A stretch of DNA of 64,000 nt from Brachionus plicatilis (GCA_010279815.1 QEOQ01000426.1:168831-232830), one strand, 5' to 3'; positions 9,839-23,088 are shown, counted from the stretch's first letter. Translations and numbers: made by a program. Notes: generated by a model not told the origin, from the sequence alone.

Positions 9839-12800
9839 TCCCAGTAAATCAAAAGAATCTTACACTCTTAAAATTAATGCAACTAAATAAATAATTTCTG
9901 AAGATAAATTGTTTTTCTAATAAAAAAATAAACATTTTTATCAATTCAATATTCTTTTTTTTATACTCATAAAATCTTTGTTAATTTCAATCAAGATTAC
10001 ATTTACTAATCAGACGCTTCTTATTTGCCTTAGGAATAAATCGGTTTGATAACCACATTCTGAAGTTCTTCTTCTCAATTTTTTTTCAAGGTTAAACAAT
10101 TATAAAGCAAAAATCTTTAAAAAAATAAACATCAGCTGATGCAAAGTTTATACTGTGTTACAAATCTATAATTAAATTTTGCTGATTTTCTAATATAAGT
10201 TCTTTGCAGAGACTAAATTTGAGTGATAATAAGCGATTACCTAAATATTTAAACTTAAATTTCTTTTTTGGTCTTTTGCTCAAAAATTCACAATGCTAGA
10301 AAAAAACATTATTTTACTAGGACTTTTTTAAATAAAAAAAAAATATTGAAAAAAAAATCATTTAATATAAATTTAATTTTAGTGATTTTAAATTAAAAAA
10401 ACACTGTTTAAAACCAAGAATCAATTAACTAAGAAATTAATTTTGATACCTTTGAATGAAAAAAACTGATTATTAGACGGCAAAATGTAAATAATCTTTA
10501 TTAAATAGAAAAATTTTCCATATACTGAGCAAAAGAAACTTTGAACCAAGAATTTTTAATTTGAATTGTTTTAATAATTTTTTAAATAATTTGATTTATT
10601 TTCTAATAGAAAAATTAATTTAATTTTACTTTTTTACATTCATATTTTTTGTGCAATATTTCAGTAAATTAAAAAAAAACTTACTCATGAAAATAAAAAT
10701 TTTCCGAAATATTGCACAAAAAAATAGAAAATATAAAAATTTGAAAATTTAAAAACGCTAAAAAAAATTATAATTTGCCTATTAGAAAATAAAAGCAGGT
10801 GCTTCTTTTTCTCAATATGTGGACAATTTTTCTATTAAAAAAAAATCAAAAAAATTAAAAACTTTATTTTTTAACTAAAAATGTGTACTTCTTAAAATAA
10901 AAAAAAGTTGCTGGTCTTTATAAAATTTTTAAACATAAATTCATAAAAATTCTCGATTTTAATTTTTCAAAAAAAAAAACACAAAGGGTTCTTAAAATTT
11001 TCTAAAATTTACTATTTATTCATTTTGAACTTTTGAATAAGACGAATTTCTCAGTTAATTCAAGGCCATTGTGCGAACCACAGATAAAAAAAAGTGATAA
11101 AAAAAAAACAAAAAAAAACTTAACAAAAACAATAATTAAATCGAAAATTAATCTGATGAGAAGCCATTTTAGTTTGCTTATCTTGCTGTAAAGAAAAAAT
11201 TTAATTAAATTATTAAAATTTAGAAGTCTACTTTTTCTACTTCAATTTTTAAATTGATATTTTTAAGAGAAACTTTGAATTTTGAAAATAAAAAATTATT
11301 TTTTTTACCTTTAGTAGAAATAATTTTTTTTCCTTCATATAAAATTACACAGACTATGATTCAAATTTTGGTGCCTAAACAAAACTTGGTTAACCATAGC
11401 CGTTGTCTAGTTAATCGTTAATTGGAAATTATCAGACTTTAATTCGAATTCACCAAACAAGATCAAGATCAGCTAAAATAAAAATTAAAAATAACGATTT
11501 CTGATTTAATCGAGCAGTGTAAATTCTAATAAAAAAATGAGTCCTTAAAAAAATCTTTATTATATTATTTAACAATATTCTAATAATTAGGAATTATCTT
11601 CAAATTAAACAAAAATAAAGTCATTAATTTTTGTAAAATCTTCGATTTTCGACTTAGAGGTAATTTTTTTGATTAAATAATCTAATGTTAAATTTAATTT
11701 AAAAATAAAAAACTAGAAATTATCAAATTTATTTATTATCTGTTAAAAATTGCTATTGTATAATTAAATTCTTTTTACTTATGGTTAACATGGCTCATGT
11801 GACATGTGACTGACATGACGAGCAACATTTGAAAATAAAAACTTATTTTAGAAGATTGTAGAAAAAGAAATGATCTAATTAAATTAAAAAAAAATTTCTT
11901 CTCGAAACTATTAAATTTTTAAACCAGCTAAGCATAATTTAACATTCTGTATATCTTAATGATCAGACAATATTTTCTAGCTTTCAAATTAAAACATTCT
12001 TCGTTTCATCATCACGTTTTTCTATAAACAAAAACATAATAATGAGCAATTTTTATTTATTCAACAAAATTTTTTTTTTAAATGGAATAACAGAGTCGAA
12101 TTTTGATAACATTTTATCAAACATTTTTTCCACTTTGTAAACACAGTGAAACTAAATTAGTTTTATTCTACTATTTTTATTTTTCAATTATTTGTAAATT
12201 TTTTTAGGATAAAAATTTTTAAAATTATAAAAAAAAGTAAAATTATTAAATTTAATTAAAAAAAATATTGATTTAGAGTCAAGATTTTTTTGCTATAATT
12301 TTTGAATTAATTTATTAATTCGGACACATTTTGTTAAATTAGGAAGAAAATAAAATGTCATTAACTTAATAGGAAAGGTTTTAAAACAGTTACTTACACT
12401 TCTGTAACAAAAGAGAAAAGAATATAAAAAGAAAAGAAAAATGACAACTTGAAGTTTATGATCATGATAATAAACTAAATTTATTATAATCTTAATAAAA
12501 ATGATCAATTTTAATTTTTTTCAATTTTTTATAAATTAAACATAAAATCTTATTTTTAAAACTTTAAAGACAAATTTAAAATCTATATTAAGGTATCCAA
12601 ATTATGACTTAAAAATGATACTTAAATATTAATCAAAATATATTACGGCAAAGCAGAAGTTAAAATTTGTATTGCAAAATTTCAAAATATCAATCTTGAT
12701 TTTATTTTTACTTCAGATAAAAGTTCATATAATTTTCTATCTAATTAAAGATTAAACAAAAAATGTTTAATAAAGTTTAGTCTTTTTTAATTAAAAAATT

Positions 12801-14094
12801 GATAAAAAAAACCCTTTATTTAAATCAAAAACTAAAAATTTTGATTTGAAATTTAAATTTTTAAAATTTTTATCAAGTTCCGATTTGCTTAATTTTACAT
12901 TACTGTAGCAAATCGCTTTTACCCCACATTTATAAAACTTAACTGAGCAGATAATTATTGTAGCTTTTGCAAGAGTTAAAACACTTCTTTAATTTAGTTC
13001 TAAATTTGGTAAAAGTCAAGTTTAAAATCAAAATGGTGAAAAGTCTGGCTTAGACTTTAAAATTTTTTAGGCTAAATAATACAATTGAAAATTTAGTTTT
13101 CAATAAAGACCAAACGGAAGAAAAAAATTAATATTATTAAAAAAAATTGTTTCTATCGGTAATGAACATAATTTAAATCAAAATCAATCAATTCCTCTTT
13201 CATAAATAAATTAAAAAAATATTCCAAGTCAAAGTCCAAACTTGACTTGGACTTTTGACCAACTCTGCAATAATCCCTATTGAAATCGCAACGCTTATTT
13301 CAATTAATCTTTTTAAATTTTTATCTATACTTTTTTTTAATTTTCTTTATTATATTTTACTTTTTGATTTTTATTTTTTAGGTCTGAAGTTACTTTAGCT
13401 CAATACAGATAAACAAATAAATAAAAATAAATTGTTGTAATTCTCTCAATAATTGCATCACCAGTTTCTCAGTAAAATTTATAAAATCATGATTCTAGGG
13501 AGATTCAAAATTCAGGAAAATGCAGAAAATTGTTTTTTTATCCAACTTTAAAATATTTTTTTTGTCAATTTAAGCCCTTAAAAATATTTTTTTGAATTGG
13601 TTGTATTCTTTTTAAAATTAACAAAATATACAACTTATTTTTATAAATTGAATAAAAAAACTTAATAAAGGGATTAAATCCTGAAGTCCCATCGGATTTA
13701 GTCCCCAAACAAAAGATGTTAAAAATATAATTAATTAAATTAAATCATTATTCACTGGACCAGTTTATAAACTAAAAAAACTTAATTGATTTTCAATACA
13801 AATTGTGCTCATTTCATGTCAAACTCTTTTTTTAGAGAAATAATTTCGATAAAAAAATTGAGCTTTTTAAACTTTGATGATGAAACAACATCAAACATGA
13901 TATGTTTCACTTAATCCAAAATAAAAAAGTTATTTTTTATTAACACAGAAAATATTAATGATCTAATAAAACATCGATATTTTGAGCTTTCTTTTTTTGC
14001 TATCTTTATGATCTATTTTAGTTGGAATTTATTTAAAATTTTAAAATTCTGTCATAACTTCCTAAAATAAAAAATAAATAAAAATTAAAAAAAG
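9839..14094. other. Gene-free AT-rich stretch
   Basis: I see no coding region, tRNA or rRNA here. Recognisable pieces are a degenerate palindrome around 10,480-10,830 (GTGCAATATTTC inverted about 60 bp later, with a GGCAAAATGTAAAT-like end also seen near 17,110), a LINE 3' tail at 13,370-13,430 and eroded AAGTC-rich hAT MITE material near 13,225-13,270. The rest is A/T-rich sequence without structure I can support. Confidence 0.5.
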
Positions 14095-14565
14095 GATGAA
14101 TAAGTCAAAAGAAAATTAAAAACGGTATGTTGAAATAACTAGAGGTAAGACATGTTTAAATATTTGATAGTTTAGGAAAGAAAGAAGAAATTGTCAGGCA
14201 GCAATTACTCAATGGAATCTGGTATTCGATTATTTTAATTTGAAACCTTCTCTTTATTCTTTTACCAGTGTGACGACCAGTGGAACAAAATGACTCAATT
14301 CTTTCCTGACATATCTCTCGCTCAACTCAAAAAGTCTATTTGAAACTGTTAGGAGTTCAAGTTTATTGAAGGCCTCTTGGTGCATAATATTGGAGGAGAT
14401 ATCACATTTGAGCTTCAAAATAGATCGAACTGCTGAATTTTGAATAACTTGTATTTTTTAATGTTAGTTTCTGAGAATGAATTTAAACAAGGAAAAGAAT
14501 AATCCAAGATTGATCCTATCAAGGATTTGTAAAGATTACCTAATGATTTTGGTTTTAGACCCCAT
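14095..14565 (-). pseudogene. LINE C-terminal fragment, second family, minus strand
   Basis: The reverse strand encodes LYKSLIGSILDYSFPCLNSF, then NIKKYK, a degenerate IQxxAVRSIL block, and FNKLELLTVSNRLFELSERY. This is the thumb/C-terminal region of a non-LTR reverse transcriptase, distinct from the Rex1-like copies. The 3' portion, 14,095-14,260, is repeated at 61,289-61,450, which fits 5' truncation at different points. Confidence 0.6.
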
Positions 14566-15057
14566 TTTTTATTTTAAAATAGTATTTTTACATCTCATTT
14601 CATAACTTAAATTAAATCCCAACACAAAGAGGATTTTGTATTTACTCATAAAAAAATGCAAAACTGCAAATATTTGAATTTATTCTTATGATTTAGTTAA
14701 ATTGAATGAAAAGGAATTTTGCTTAGTTGAATTTATTCACAATAGATCTGGACTAAAATTAAAAAAAAAATTCTATTTTTATGTTATATTCTACTTTTCT
14801 TTTTTAAAGTCTTTTAGATAATAAAAATTATTTTAAAATGGGTGATAAATTAATTATAATAAAGAAAAGTCAATTTAGTTCGATCTTTTAATCCAAGCGA
14901 AATGAGAGATTATTTAGTGCATTAAGTAATGATTAGTTTTTACTAAAGAATACAGAAAAAATTATCTTTTTAATTTCTATTAATTTAACATCTATTAAAT
15001 AAATCTATTAAATAAACATCTTTTTAGTAAAATTCAATTAATTGATAATCTTTTGGA

Positions 15058-15986
15058 TAGTGTTGGTGACCGGTCTTTTTTCGCTAGACAGACGGCATAG
15101 ATCGTCTAGACGGACGGTCTTTAAGATGGTCCGCCCATAGACGGACGGTCTCAGACCGATCTGACCACAAATATTTTATTCTCATTTGAGAATTATTATT
15201 AATTATTTTATTAAGAAATATTTTATTAATAACTATAAAAATTTAATTTTTTTCTAACTGATAAGATTCAGTTATAAGAAATAAGTTTTGTAAAATCTAA
15301 ATACAAACAGTTTTAACAAAAAATTTTATTGTTTACCTAAACATAAATTAAAACTCTATGGATTGTATTGAGTTTTGGAAAAAAAAAGTGCTAAATACCC
15401 GATCTTAAAAGAATTTTTTTTGGTTTATGGAGGAGCTGTTACCTCTAGTTCACCGTCAGAACGTCTTTTTTCATTAACTGGCTATCAAGTGTGGGATCGT
15501 AGGAATAAAATTTCACCTGAAGAATCGAATATGTAATGCTCCTATATGAAAATGAATCATTGTTTAGTGAAGATAACTAATTAATTTTTTGAATAAATAT
15601 ATTAAAAGATAAAAATTTTTTTTACTGGTTTATCACACTATCTTATATTATGTAGCAAATATTATGAAAATATTTTAATGACAAAAATATTTAATAAAAC
15701 ATATATTTTATTAAATTCTACCAGATATCCAAAACAACAAAAATTTAAAAAATCAATTTTCTCTTAAAAGACCGGTCAAGACCGGTCTATTTGCTAGACT
15801 GCTACAATTCAGACCGGTCCTCATCTCACGGACGGACCGGAAGACCGGTCTTTTTTTAGACGGGCGGTCGTGAAAAGACCGGTCTTTTCAGACGGTTTTT
15901 TTGAGACCGTTTAGAAAGACCGGTCCCTCAAACAGTCTAGACCGTCCGTTTAGGACCGGTCTTTTCACGACCGCCGCCCAACACTA
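15058..15986. mobile_element. hAT element with GACCGGTC-rich ends and transposase relic
   Basis: The unit begins TAGTGTTGGTGACCGG and ends CCAACACTA, and is flanked on both sides by CTTTTGGA (15,050-15,057 and 15,987-15,994), an exact 8-bp target duplication. Terminal TAGTG plus 8 bp is the hAT signature. The subterminal regions repeat AGACCGGTC/GACGGACGG motifs many times, as expected of transposase-binding arrays. Inside, 15,435-15,530 on the plus strand encodes SSSPSERLFSLTGYQVWDRR and following residues, the hAT C-terminal dimerisation motif, ending at a stop. The element is non-autonomous but shows its origin. Confidence 0.85.
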
Positions 15987-16116
15987 CTTTTGGATCTATT
16001 TAATAAAATCTATTAAATAACAGTCTAATAAAGAACACGGCCCCGTCATCTCCAACCAATAGTTGTATAAGGTTACCCCTTTCTCATTATACCTTAGTCA
16101 GTAAATCCTATCTTCT

Positions 16117-16440
16117 TCAGCCTAATTCCAAAACCATCCCAGTTGGTTTCCTCAGAACCCCTTTTTTTAAATTTCCTTTTTTGATAGAGCGTTCCATACT
16201 GATGACGCGAACTCTAAATGTTCTTACAAAGTCAAGATACAGTTTTCTGCACAAATTTATGTCGAAATATCTAAAAGTCTTGCTCAATCTCCCCAACATC
16301 CACAAATTTAAAATCTTTTGTTATCATTACTCCTAAGTCTTTTTCTTAGGTCCGATCTTATTTAACCTCTTCCTTAACGATATTGTCGAAACCTTTCACA
16401 ACTTGAATATAACTTCAAAAAGTATCAAAGCTATCAATAT
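16117..16440. pseudogene. Two inverted LINE fragments
   Basis: On the minus strand 16,305-16,117 encodes MLGRLSKTFRYFDINLCRKL, then LDFVRTF and a basic end ending in PTGMVLELG, a decayed match to the Rex1/CR1 segment LGxxKRTF...LYKSxVRPHLEY...RRATKMV. On the plus strand 16,345-16,440 encodes LGPILFNLFLNDIVETFHN, the reverse transcriptase motif G-P-x-L-F-N-x-F-x-N-D-I. The two pieces face opposite ways and must be separate insertions or a rearranged copy. Confidence 0.55.
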
Positions 16441-16769
16441 TGTGATATAGTGACATCTTTGTCGATATCACTGGATAAGTTGATATGAGTGCTTAAGTTG
16501 GGGCATAAATAGCTGCTCAAATCTTTCTGTCCAGCAGATCATATAGACGGCCCTATGATTACTAATGTAAACATTACAAATCTTTGACTACAAATTTTTT
16601 TAAACAATTTAAATAAATAAATGAAAAAGAAAAACCTAAATTTGACTTTAAATTGAAGAAATAAAATTTTGAACATCTTAAAAATAAATTTTAAATTTTA
16701 AAAAAATTTTAATAATTGTAGATTTTGCAGATTTCTTAGTTAACTTTTTTACTTTTGATCAACTCTGGA

Positions 16770-16890
16770 ATAATTAGAACTTCATGATCCTTGAACACAT
16801 TCAAAGATCAGCTGCTAGAATTGAAGTTTATTGAGCCAGAGGTGTAAGTGAAAGAAAAATATTTAAACTATTGAAATTAAAATGGGATTA
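16770..16890 (+). pseudogene. Small LINE C-terminal remnant
   Basis: The translation LEHIQRSAARIEVY, a stop, then ARGVSERKIFKLLKLKW is typical of the C-terminal exQRxAAR...LxLxxLxW block of non-LTR elements. It is only about 35 codons and not functional. Confidence 0.45.
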
Positions 16891-18337
16891 AAAAATAAAA
16901 TAAAATTATAAAAAAAATTTTTAATAAAAATTCTGTTAATGGGAGAACGATGAGAGGGCAAAATAATTTCAATTTTTTATTTTTTGTGCAAGAATAAAAT
17001 TTTAAATCGAAATAAGTAAATAATTTGGATTTTTTTTTATAAATTTTCTAAAATATTGCATAACAATCAAAAAAATATGAGAATGTAAAAATTTTAAATT
17101 ATTTACATTTTGCCTATGAAATAAGCAAAAAAGAGAAAAAAGAAAGATTTCTTAATAATTTGTTAAGCTTTTTTAATTTTAGCTTATTACTATTATCTAT
17201 TCAAAAAATTTTTCTTGATTGATACTGTTGTTTTTAAATATACACAAAATAATTGAACTTATTTTTTTTATCAATTAAATTTGAGAGAACAAATCGCGAG
17301 GTCCAAAAAAAATATTAAAAATAATAATAATAATAGTTAAATCATTAAAACGTTCACTTTCTTTGAAAAAAAAAACTTATTTATTCCTGAATTTAAATTT
17401 AATAAATATTGAAAAAAGCTCCAGGCGTGAATAGTTAAATTTTTGAAAATTAACATTTTATTTTCTGGTCACCATCACAATATCCTAATACTCTTGATTA
17501 ACTATTCGAAATGAACTAAAAACCTTTTTCTATTCAAAACAAAATACTAACGAAGTCTTTGGTCAAATAAAAATTGGTCATTTAAATAAAGGTTAAAGCT
17601 TTTTTTTTTTTTTCTAAATTTAAACTAATTAATAAATCCGCTTGAATATTCTTGAGCTTAATTTTTGATAAATTCATTTTATCTGCTTAAACTTAATACT
17701 CTTCGTATAAATCTTAATTAAGACGAGCAGACTTAAATTTTAGTTCATTAAATAAGTAGAATATCATTATTTGCTCTAAGAAAAATTTAGCTGAATTATC
17801 AAACATTAATATTTTGCATTCAATTCAATTGCGCAATAGATAACAATTTATTCACAGATCTAAAATGGAATTTATTTGAGAAAAATAAATTAAAATTATT
17901 TTTATTTAAATAAATAAAAAATTAGATTTTTTTTTTGAATTAGAAGGAAAAGGCGATTAAAAAAAATAGAAAGAATTTTGAATATTTAGGTGCCTGGAAA
18001 CGCTAAGTGGTAACGCTTGTGAATGGTTACCAATTAAAGTTCGATAGAAATAAAATGCTTTAATCAAGTTCTGGCAGATACAGCTAGCGAGGCTTTGAGT
18101 TACATAATCGTTTGGATTAGATAACATATTTTGTATTTAAAACTCTCTAGATTGAAGGTACAAAGCGTTGTTTGTGTGTGTGGACGTCTACGATTTGTGT
18201 TTACAAAGCGACTTGCCAAATCGAAGTAAAAGGTAAATCTTTGGCTAAATAGAAAAAAAAAAGTTTCAAGTATTTGTTTGGTTTTTGTTTGTTTTGATAA
18301 GTTTAAATATCAACTTGGTCTATTTTTATAATTTATT
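16891..18337. other. No gene seen; one less AT-rich patch
   Basis: Nothing codes here. The patch 17,985-18,235 is richer in G and C than its surroundings, carries a (TG) run at 18,168-18,180 and ends AAAAGGTAAATC, which could be a splice donor. A non-coding first exon or a transposon end are both possible. The sequence does not decide. Confidence 0.3.
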
Positions 18338-18486
18338 TTTAAATGGATAAATCAGCGGCGGCAAAGCATGTGTTTCGCTTCTAGCTTATACCGCTCTTTG
18401 CTAGTTATCTTTTTCTGGTTTGGAAACTTTTTCCGTCCAGAATCAAACTCTGGCTTTTTTTCATTAACCATTTTCATCCATTTTAA
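18338..18486. repeat. Hairpin-bearing repeat, copy 1
   Basis: About 145 bp bounded by AAATGGAT...ATCCATTT. It has two internal stems: CTAGC (18,381-18,385) with GCTAG (18,400-18,404), and a long hairpin 18,413-18,442 whose arms are TTCTGG/CCAGAA and GGAAA/TTTCC. Copy 2 at 25,409-25,552 keeps both stems exactly, while substitutions fall in loops and between stems. It is far richer in G and C than the neighbourhood. It could be a small inverted-repeat transposon or a structured RNA gene family. No target duplication or pol III boxes in the right order are visible. Confidence 0.6.
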
Positions 18487-18764
18487 AGTTTTTTGCTCAA
18501 AATATTAAAAATTTAAAAATTCTTTTAAGGAAAATTTTTAAACGCGTATAATATTTTCTAGAACAAAAATACTGATGTTAGTGTCAATTATTTTTTGTTA
18601 GTACAATTAAATTAAATAATGTTAAATATGATTTAGTTAGTAACTATTTTATTTCTTTGAAAACTAATTTGATCTAATAGAAACAAATATATATCTTAAA
18701 ATAAACTTAATTTAATTAATTAGTTTAGGACTTTCTAAAGCTGATTCCGACAAGATGAGTTTAT

Positions 18765-19225
18765 TGGTGTTATATATGAAGGAAATTATTGAGCTAGACA
18801 ATATTCACTATTCAAAAAATGTCCTTAATCAAAGAAATCCCTAACAACTTAAGCCAAGATGAGTCCATTGAACCAGAACAAGTGAAAAAAACTAGGGGAA
18901 AGGGAAAAGTTTACCTCCCTTTCTGTTGTTTTCGTAACTTAGAATCAGCTCAAGAATATCTAGCTATGACTTTTGCCGATAATGAACATTCCACTTGAAA
19001 GAAAGCGTCGTCCAGGTCGCCCTAAAGTTACAACCAATGCCTTAACTCGTCAGCCAAATGAAACTCAAAATGTAAATTATTTGGATATGAAGAATTAGAT
19101 TCGGACGATTCACCTGTACAAGAGCCAATATCAAAAAAAAATTCGTCTTGAAAGGACCCGAATCGTTACTCCACAGCCCCAAGTTAAAAAAAAACGCGGT
19201 AGGCTAGTAAAAAGGGCAATTGAAT
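18765..19225 (+). pseudogene. Internally deleted transposase remnant with AT-hook-like motif
   Basis: Broken plus-strand frames encode PFCCFRNLESAQEYLAMTF and, after a frame shift, RKRRPGRPKVTTNALTRQP followed by an acidic DSDDSP stretch. GRP cores in a basic context are AT-hook-like and end several MULE-type transposases. The similar ending RGRPRKNKN occurs at 30,065-30,105. An N-terminal and a C-terminal piece appear joined with the catalytic middle missing. Confidence 0.4.
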
Positions 19226-19858
19226 ATTATTTTTGTCTATGTTTAATTATTTTTGTTCTAATTTGATATAAATTGTATTACTTTTTTTATTTATGTACCT
19301 TTTTTATTATAATAGAAATAAAAAAATACATTTGTTCCTTAGTTCAGTAATTTTGTTTTTTATTTCAATATTAATAACATAATTAATAATTACATGCCAT
19401 TTTTAAATCATTAGTATATTTTACAGTTTTTTTTTTTCAAAAAATTAAAAGCAAATTTAAATTAAAATTTTTGTAATTAAAAATTTTAGTCTTGTGGATA
19501 ATGTCCAATTTTTGGTCGGAAGGGTCATGTCGAGTTAATAATCATCAAATAAATTTCACATTAATTTCTAGATCAAGATCTTTGATCATAAATTTAAAGG
19601 AAATTCTAGAAAATTTTGACAAGGGAATCTAATTTAAGAGCTGTTAAAAATGTTTTTTTCAAGTCAAAACTTTGAGTTTTTTTTAAATCCGTACATGAAT
19701 TTTTTTCCGTTCCAGGTAGTTATTGTGGCGGCCTACTAAATAAGAACCCAAAATTTGGACTTTTAAAAAAAAGTTTTTGACCCGGATTTTTAAAATAAAA
19801 AAATCTTAAATTCAAAGTCCAGACTCGACTTTTGACCAACTCTGGTTCAACCTGATAT

Positions 19859-20117
19859 CAGATCTGTTTAAAAGTCACAAGTCTCAGGTCCAGACTTTTT
19901 TTTTCAAAATTCCAAGTTCGGACTTAAAAATTTTGAATACTGAAGAAGAATTGTCAAGATTTTTATGCTAAAATTGCAGCAAAATTCTGATATATGACAA
20001 ATCAATTGCATTAGACAACCCAAGAGTATATAAATTTTTTGACATGGAACCTGATCTATCAAATTAAAAAAAAAATTCCTGACTTGGTCTTTTTTTTGGG
20101 ACTTTTAAACAACTCTG
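19859..20117. mobile_element. hAT MITE (AAGTC family), complete
   Basis: It begins CAGATCTGTTTAAAAGTC and ends GACTTTTAAACAACTCTG. The flanking CCTGATAT is present on both sides (19,851-19,858 and 20,118-20,125), an exact 8-bp duplication. The interior shares the segment GACAACCCAAGAGTATATAA with the copies at 33,999, 46,283 and 58,283, although the copy at 46,283 keeps only part of it. There is no coding capacity. Confidence 0.9.
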
Positions 20118-20199
20118 CCTGATATTAAAAATTATGCGAATCTTTTTTTCATCAGGGTTAGACTAATGGACAACTTTTATTTTTATTAAATTTTACAAT

Positions 20200-20880
20200 T
20201 ATTAATTTTTGATTACTATTTTGGGTCTCCCTTCTCAACACAAAAAAATTACCATTCAACGCAATTTCAAAACGCTCAGCACAAAATGATTTCTTCTCAA
20301 CACAAAAATTAAAATTTGAAAAAAATACCTTTAGCACAAAAATTAAAAATAAAATAAATGCATTCAACACAAAAATTAATGGCTTGATGAGAAAATTTTA
20401 AAAAAATTTATTCAAGAACTGTTTTAAAGTTGAGCTTAACAGTAAGAAATGTTATTGCAAGTTTTTCACTAAATTAGAATATTGTGCACATTTATTGGCA
20501 TTAAAAGAACTGTTTAAAAAAAGGACCAATTTGTCAATAAACCTAAAAGTGGTAGAGCAAAAAATGCGGAAAAATGGTTTTCTAGAAACTATTTTTTTTA
20601 ATTTCTTTTCTTTAAGCTTCGAAATTTACTTTATTTACCTAACTTCCACTTATAAATATCGTTAAATAAAATTTAAAATTAAAAAAAAAAATTATTTTAT
20701 TATAAATATTTTTATGTTGAAAAAAAATTTCCTTTAAGAATTATTTTCAAACATAATTTTTTTGTGTTAAATGTTTTTTTTTTAAATATAATTTTTTGTG
20801 CTGAGAAGAAATTGAATTGTGTTGAATTTTTTTTCATTGTGCTAATCAGAAATTGATTGTGCTAAAATAATATTCCCTAT
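20200..20880. mobile_element. Element with clustered subterminal AACACAAAAATT motifs
   Basis: Six variants of (C)AACACAAAAATT or CAGCACAAAA lie between 20,238 and 20,375. Six inverted variants (TTTTTGTGTTG, TTGTGCTGA) lie between 20,710 and 20,870. The arrays face each other around a plain AT-rich middle, the layout of transposase-binding arrays at transposon ends. The ends may start at GGG/CCC, as in the element at 23,089, but the duplication is not clean. Confidence 0.5.
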
Positions 20881-21354
20881 TATTTTATACTAACTATGTG
20901 TTCTATTCAATTATTCATCTTTAGAATATTTGAAATTATTCAACTACTCAATTTTTCAACTTTTATTGCTAGTTCAACTTCTCCCATTTATTGAATCGAA
21001 AAATTAATTTTAAATTTTTTTTAATAAAGTTTACTTTTTAATAATTTTATTCTTTTTCTAAGCTTTGGTGTCTTTTCTATTTAATCCTTGAAGTAAATAA
21101 ATAAAAAAGCAGTATTTAAGCTAAAAGCCTAAGACTTTGCTGAACCGAACTTTCTAAAACAGGGCTATGTCCCGGACCCGTTTATTTTATCAGATTTTGT
21201 TAAGATAAATCTAGCCCCAAAATAAACCCTAAATAAACCATATGGTTAGTTTAGGGGTTAGATTTTATTTAACTCTAAATTTATTAGTTTTTAAATTAAT
21301 CTCAATTTTTTCATGTTTTTGAATTTAACAATACTCAAAAAATGATTTCAATAC

Positions 21355-21588
21355 GGCAAAGTAAAATTTTTGATCAAATTTCATTTTTCAAATTTGATCA
21401 GAACATTTATAAATGCGTAATTAAATTTCATCGCAGATTTTTATTTTTTTATAACATTTCAAAGCTTTACTTTAAAATTTTTGAGAAAGGATTGTAATTT
21501 GTAAAAAATGCATTGAAATTTAATTGCGCATTTAAAATGTTTTGATCAGATTTGAAAAATGAAATTTGATCAAAAATTTTACTTTGCC
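21355..21588. mobile_element. MULE-type MITE with 9-bp duplication
   Basis: The terminal repeats GGCAAAGTAAAATTTTTGAT and its inverse enclose a 234-bp unit. TTTCAATAC flanks it exactly on both sides (21,346-21,354 and 21,589-21,597). A 9-bp target duplication is typical of Mutator-like elements. There is no coding capacity. Decayed MULE-like SWIM/AT-hook coding pieces elsewhere in the window could come from the source family, which is inference. Confidence 0.8.
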
Positions 21589-23088
21589 TTTCAATACTCA
21601 TTCGCTTTATATTTCATCGTATTCATACTATTCATTATTTATCTTCTAGTAAATAAAAATAACATTTTTATTTGAATTAATTTTAATAACAAGATAAAAA
21701 AAAGTAGATTAAATCTTTTTTGAAAAATTTGAAAATTAAATAGTTGAATTAGTTTAAAAAATTGAAAAGTTGATTTAAAGAAATTTAAGTTGCATAAAAC
21801 AAACTATTGTCCATGAATGCAGGGTTATGAAAAAAAAAAAAATAAAAAATAAAAAAAGATAGCTGATCTTAAATGATCCCTGGGACAGCATACGATTCCG
21901 TTGAATTTTCAAAACAATTGGCGAAATTTTTCAAAGGTTTTCGGCTTTTGCTTGTCCTTCTACAATAGGACACAAGTGTCGAATTTTAAATATAAATAAA
22001 AGATTTTTTTAAACTTATACTTTATTGTAACAAGGGCTAAAGGGATTTTCTATTTTTAAATTAATAAAAAAATTGATAAATCTTGATTAATCTCGAACTT
22101 CTGAAATAAATTTATGGTTAGCTGTAAGAAAAAATCAAGTTTTCTAGAGTAAAATTTTCTTAATTCCTAGCTTACTTTATAAGATTCTAATCAGATCAGA
22201 AACCGAACTTGAATTTCTACTCATCCAGAAATTGTACAATCTTATATAAGAAATTTTATAAGAAATTGCCTCGGATCAATCTTACCAGTTTCTTATTCAA
22301 GATCTTAATCTAATTCATATTTATAATTTTTAGCCAAGTTAATCATTTTATTATTTTTAGTTTTTTTCTAGCAATTTTAAAAATTTTTCCAAGTTTTTTT
22401 TAGTAATTGATTTCAAAAAAATAAAATATTTTAGAAAAAAAATGCATCATACATCTGATCTTGAATTAAAATTAAACTAAAAATGAATTCAAGATTTGCG
22501 AAAATAATTATATTTTGGCACAAAATCCTAACAAATTTTTTAATGTTTAAAAAGAATCTTTCTTATTTTTTAAGGGATTAAATATAGAAAAATAATTAAA
22601 AAAAAAATTTTAATTTTTATTCCCTTTTCTTAATTTCGATAATCGTACTTTTTTATTATTTAATAAAACAGTCTTGAAATACAAAATAAAGGAAACATCC
22701 AGTCTTATAGCTTGATTTTGATTCAATGACTCGGGAATTTCAATGTGTCTTTAAATTTTTCAAATAAAGATTTTAAAATAATCAACTAAGGATCAATTAG
22801 AATATAAAAGATTTTTTTTTTAATTGAAAAAAAATTAAAAAAAAGCTTATTTCTTCATATTTTTTGAGATTTCTCAAATTCGTTTAAGTCGAATATCGCT
22901 TAACTCGAAAGAAAAATGTATTTTGATTTGTTTTTTTAAACACTTAAGTCTTAAATAAAACTCAAAGAAATTTCTTTAATTAAAAATACAAATTTAATCT
23001 TAAATTAATTAAACATTTCCTTTATAAGCATTTTTTTGTCACCAATAATTTCTGAAAACAAATAAACAAACCATGATGTCTAATAAAA
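21589..23088. other. No gene seen
   Basis: AT-rich sequence with no supported coding region, RNA gene or bounded repeat. Confidence 0.4.

Noticed and set aside
11150..11175. CTGATGAG motif as a hammerhead start
   Set aside because: No paired stem II or GAAA follows at the required distance.
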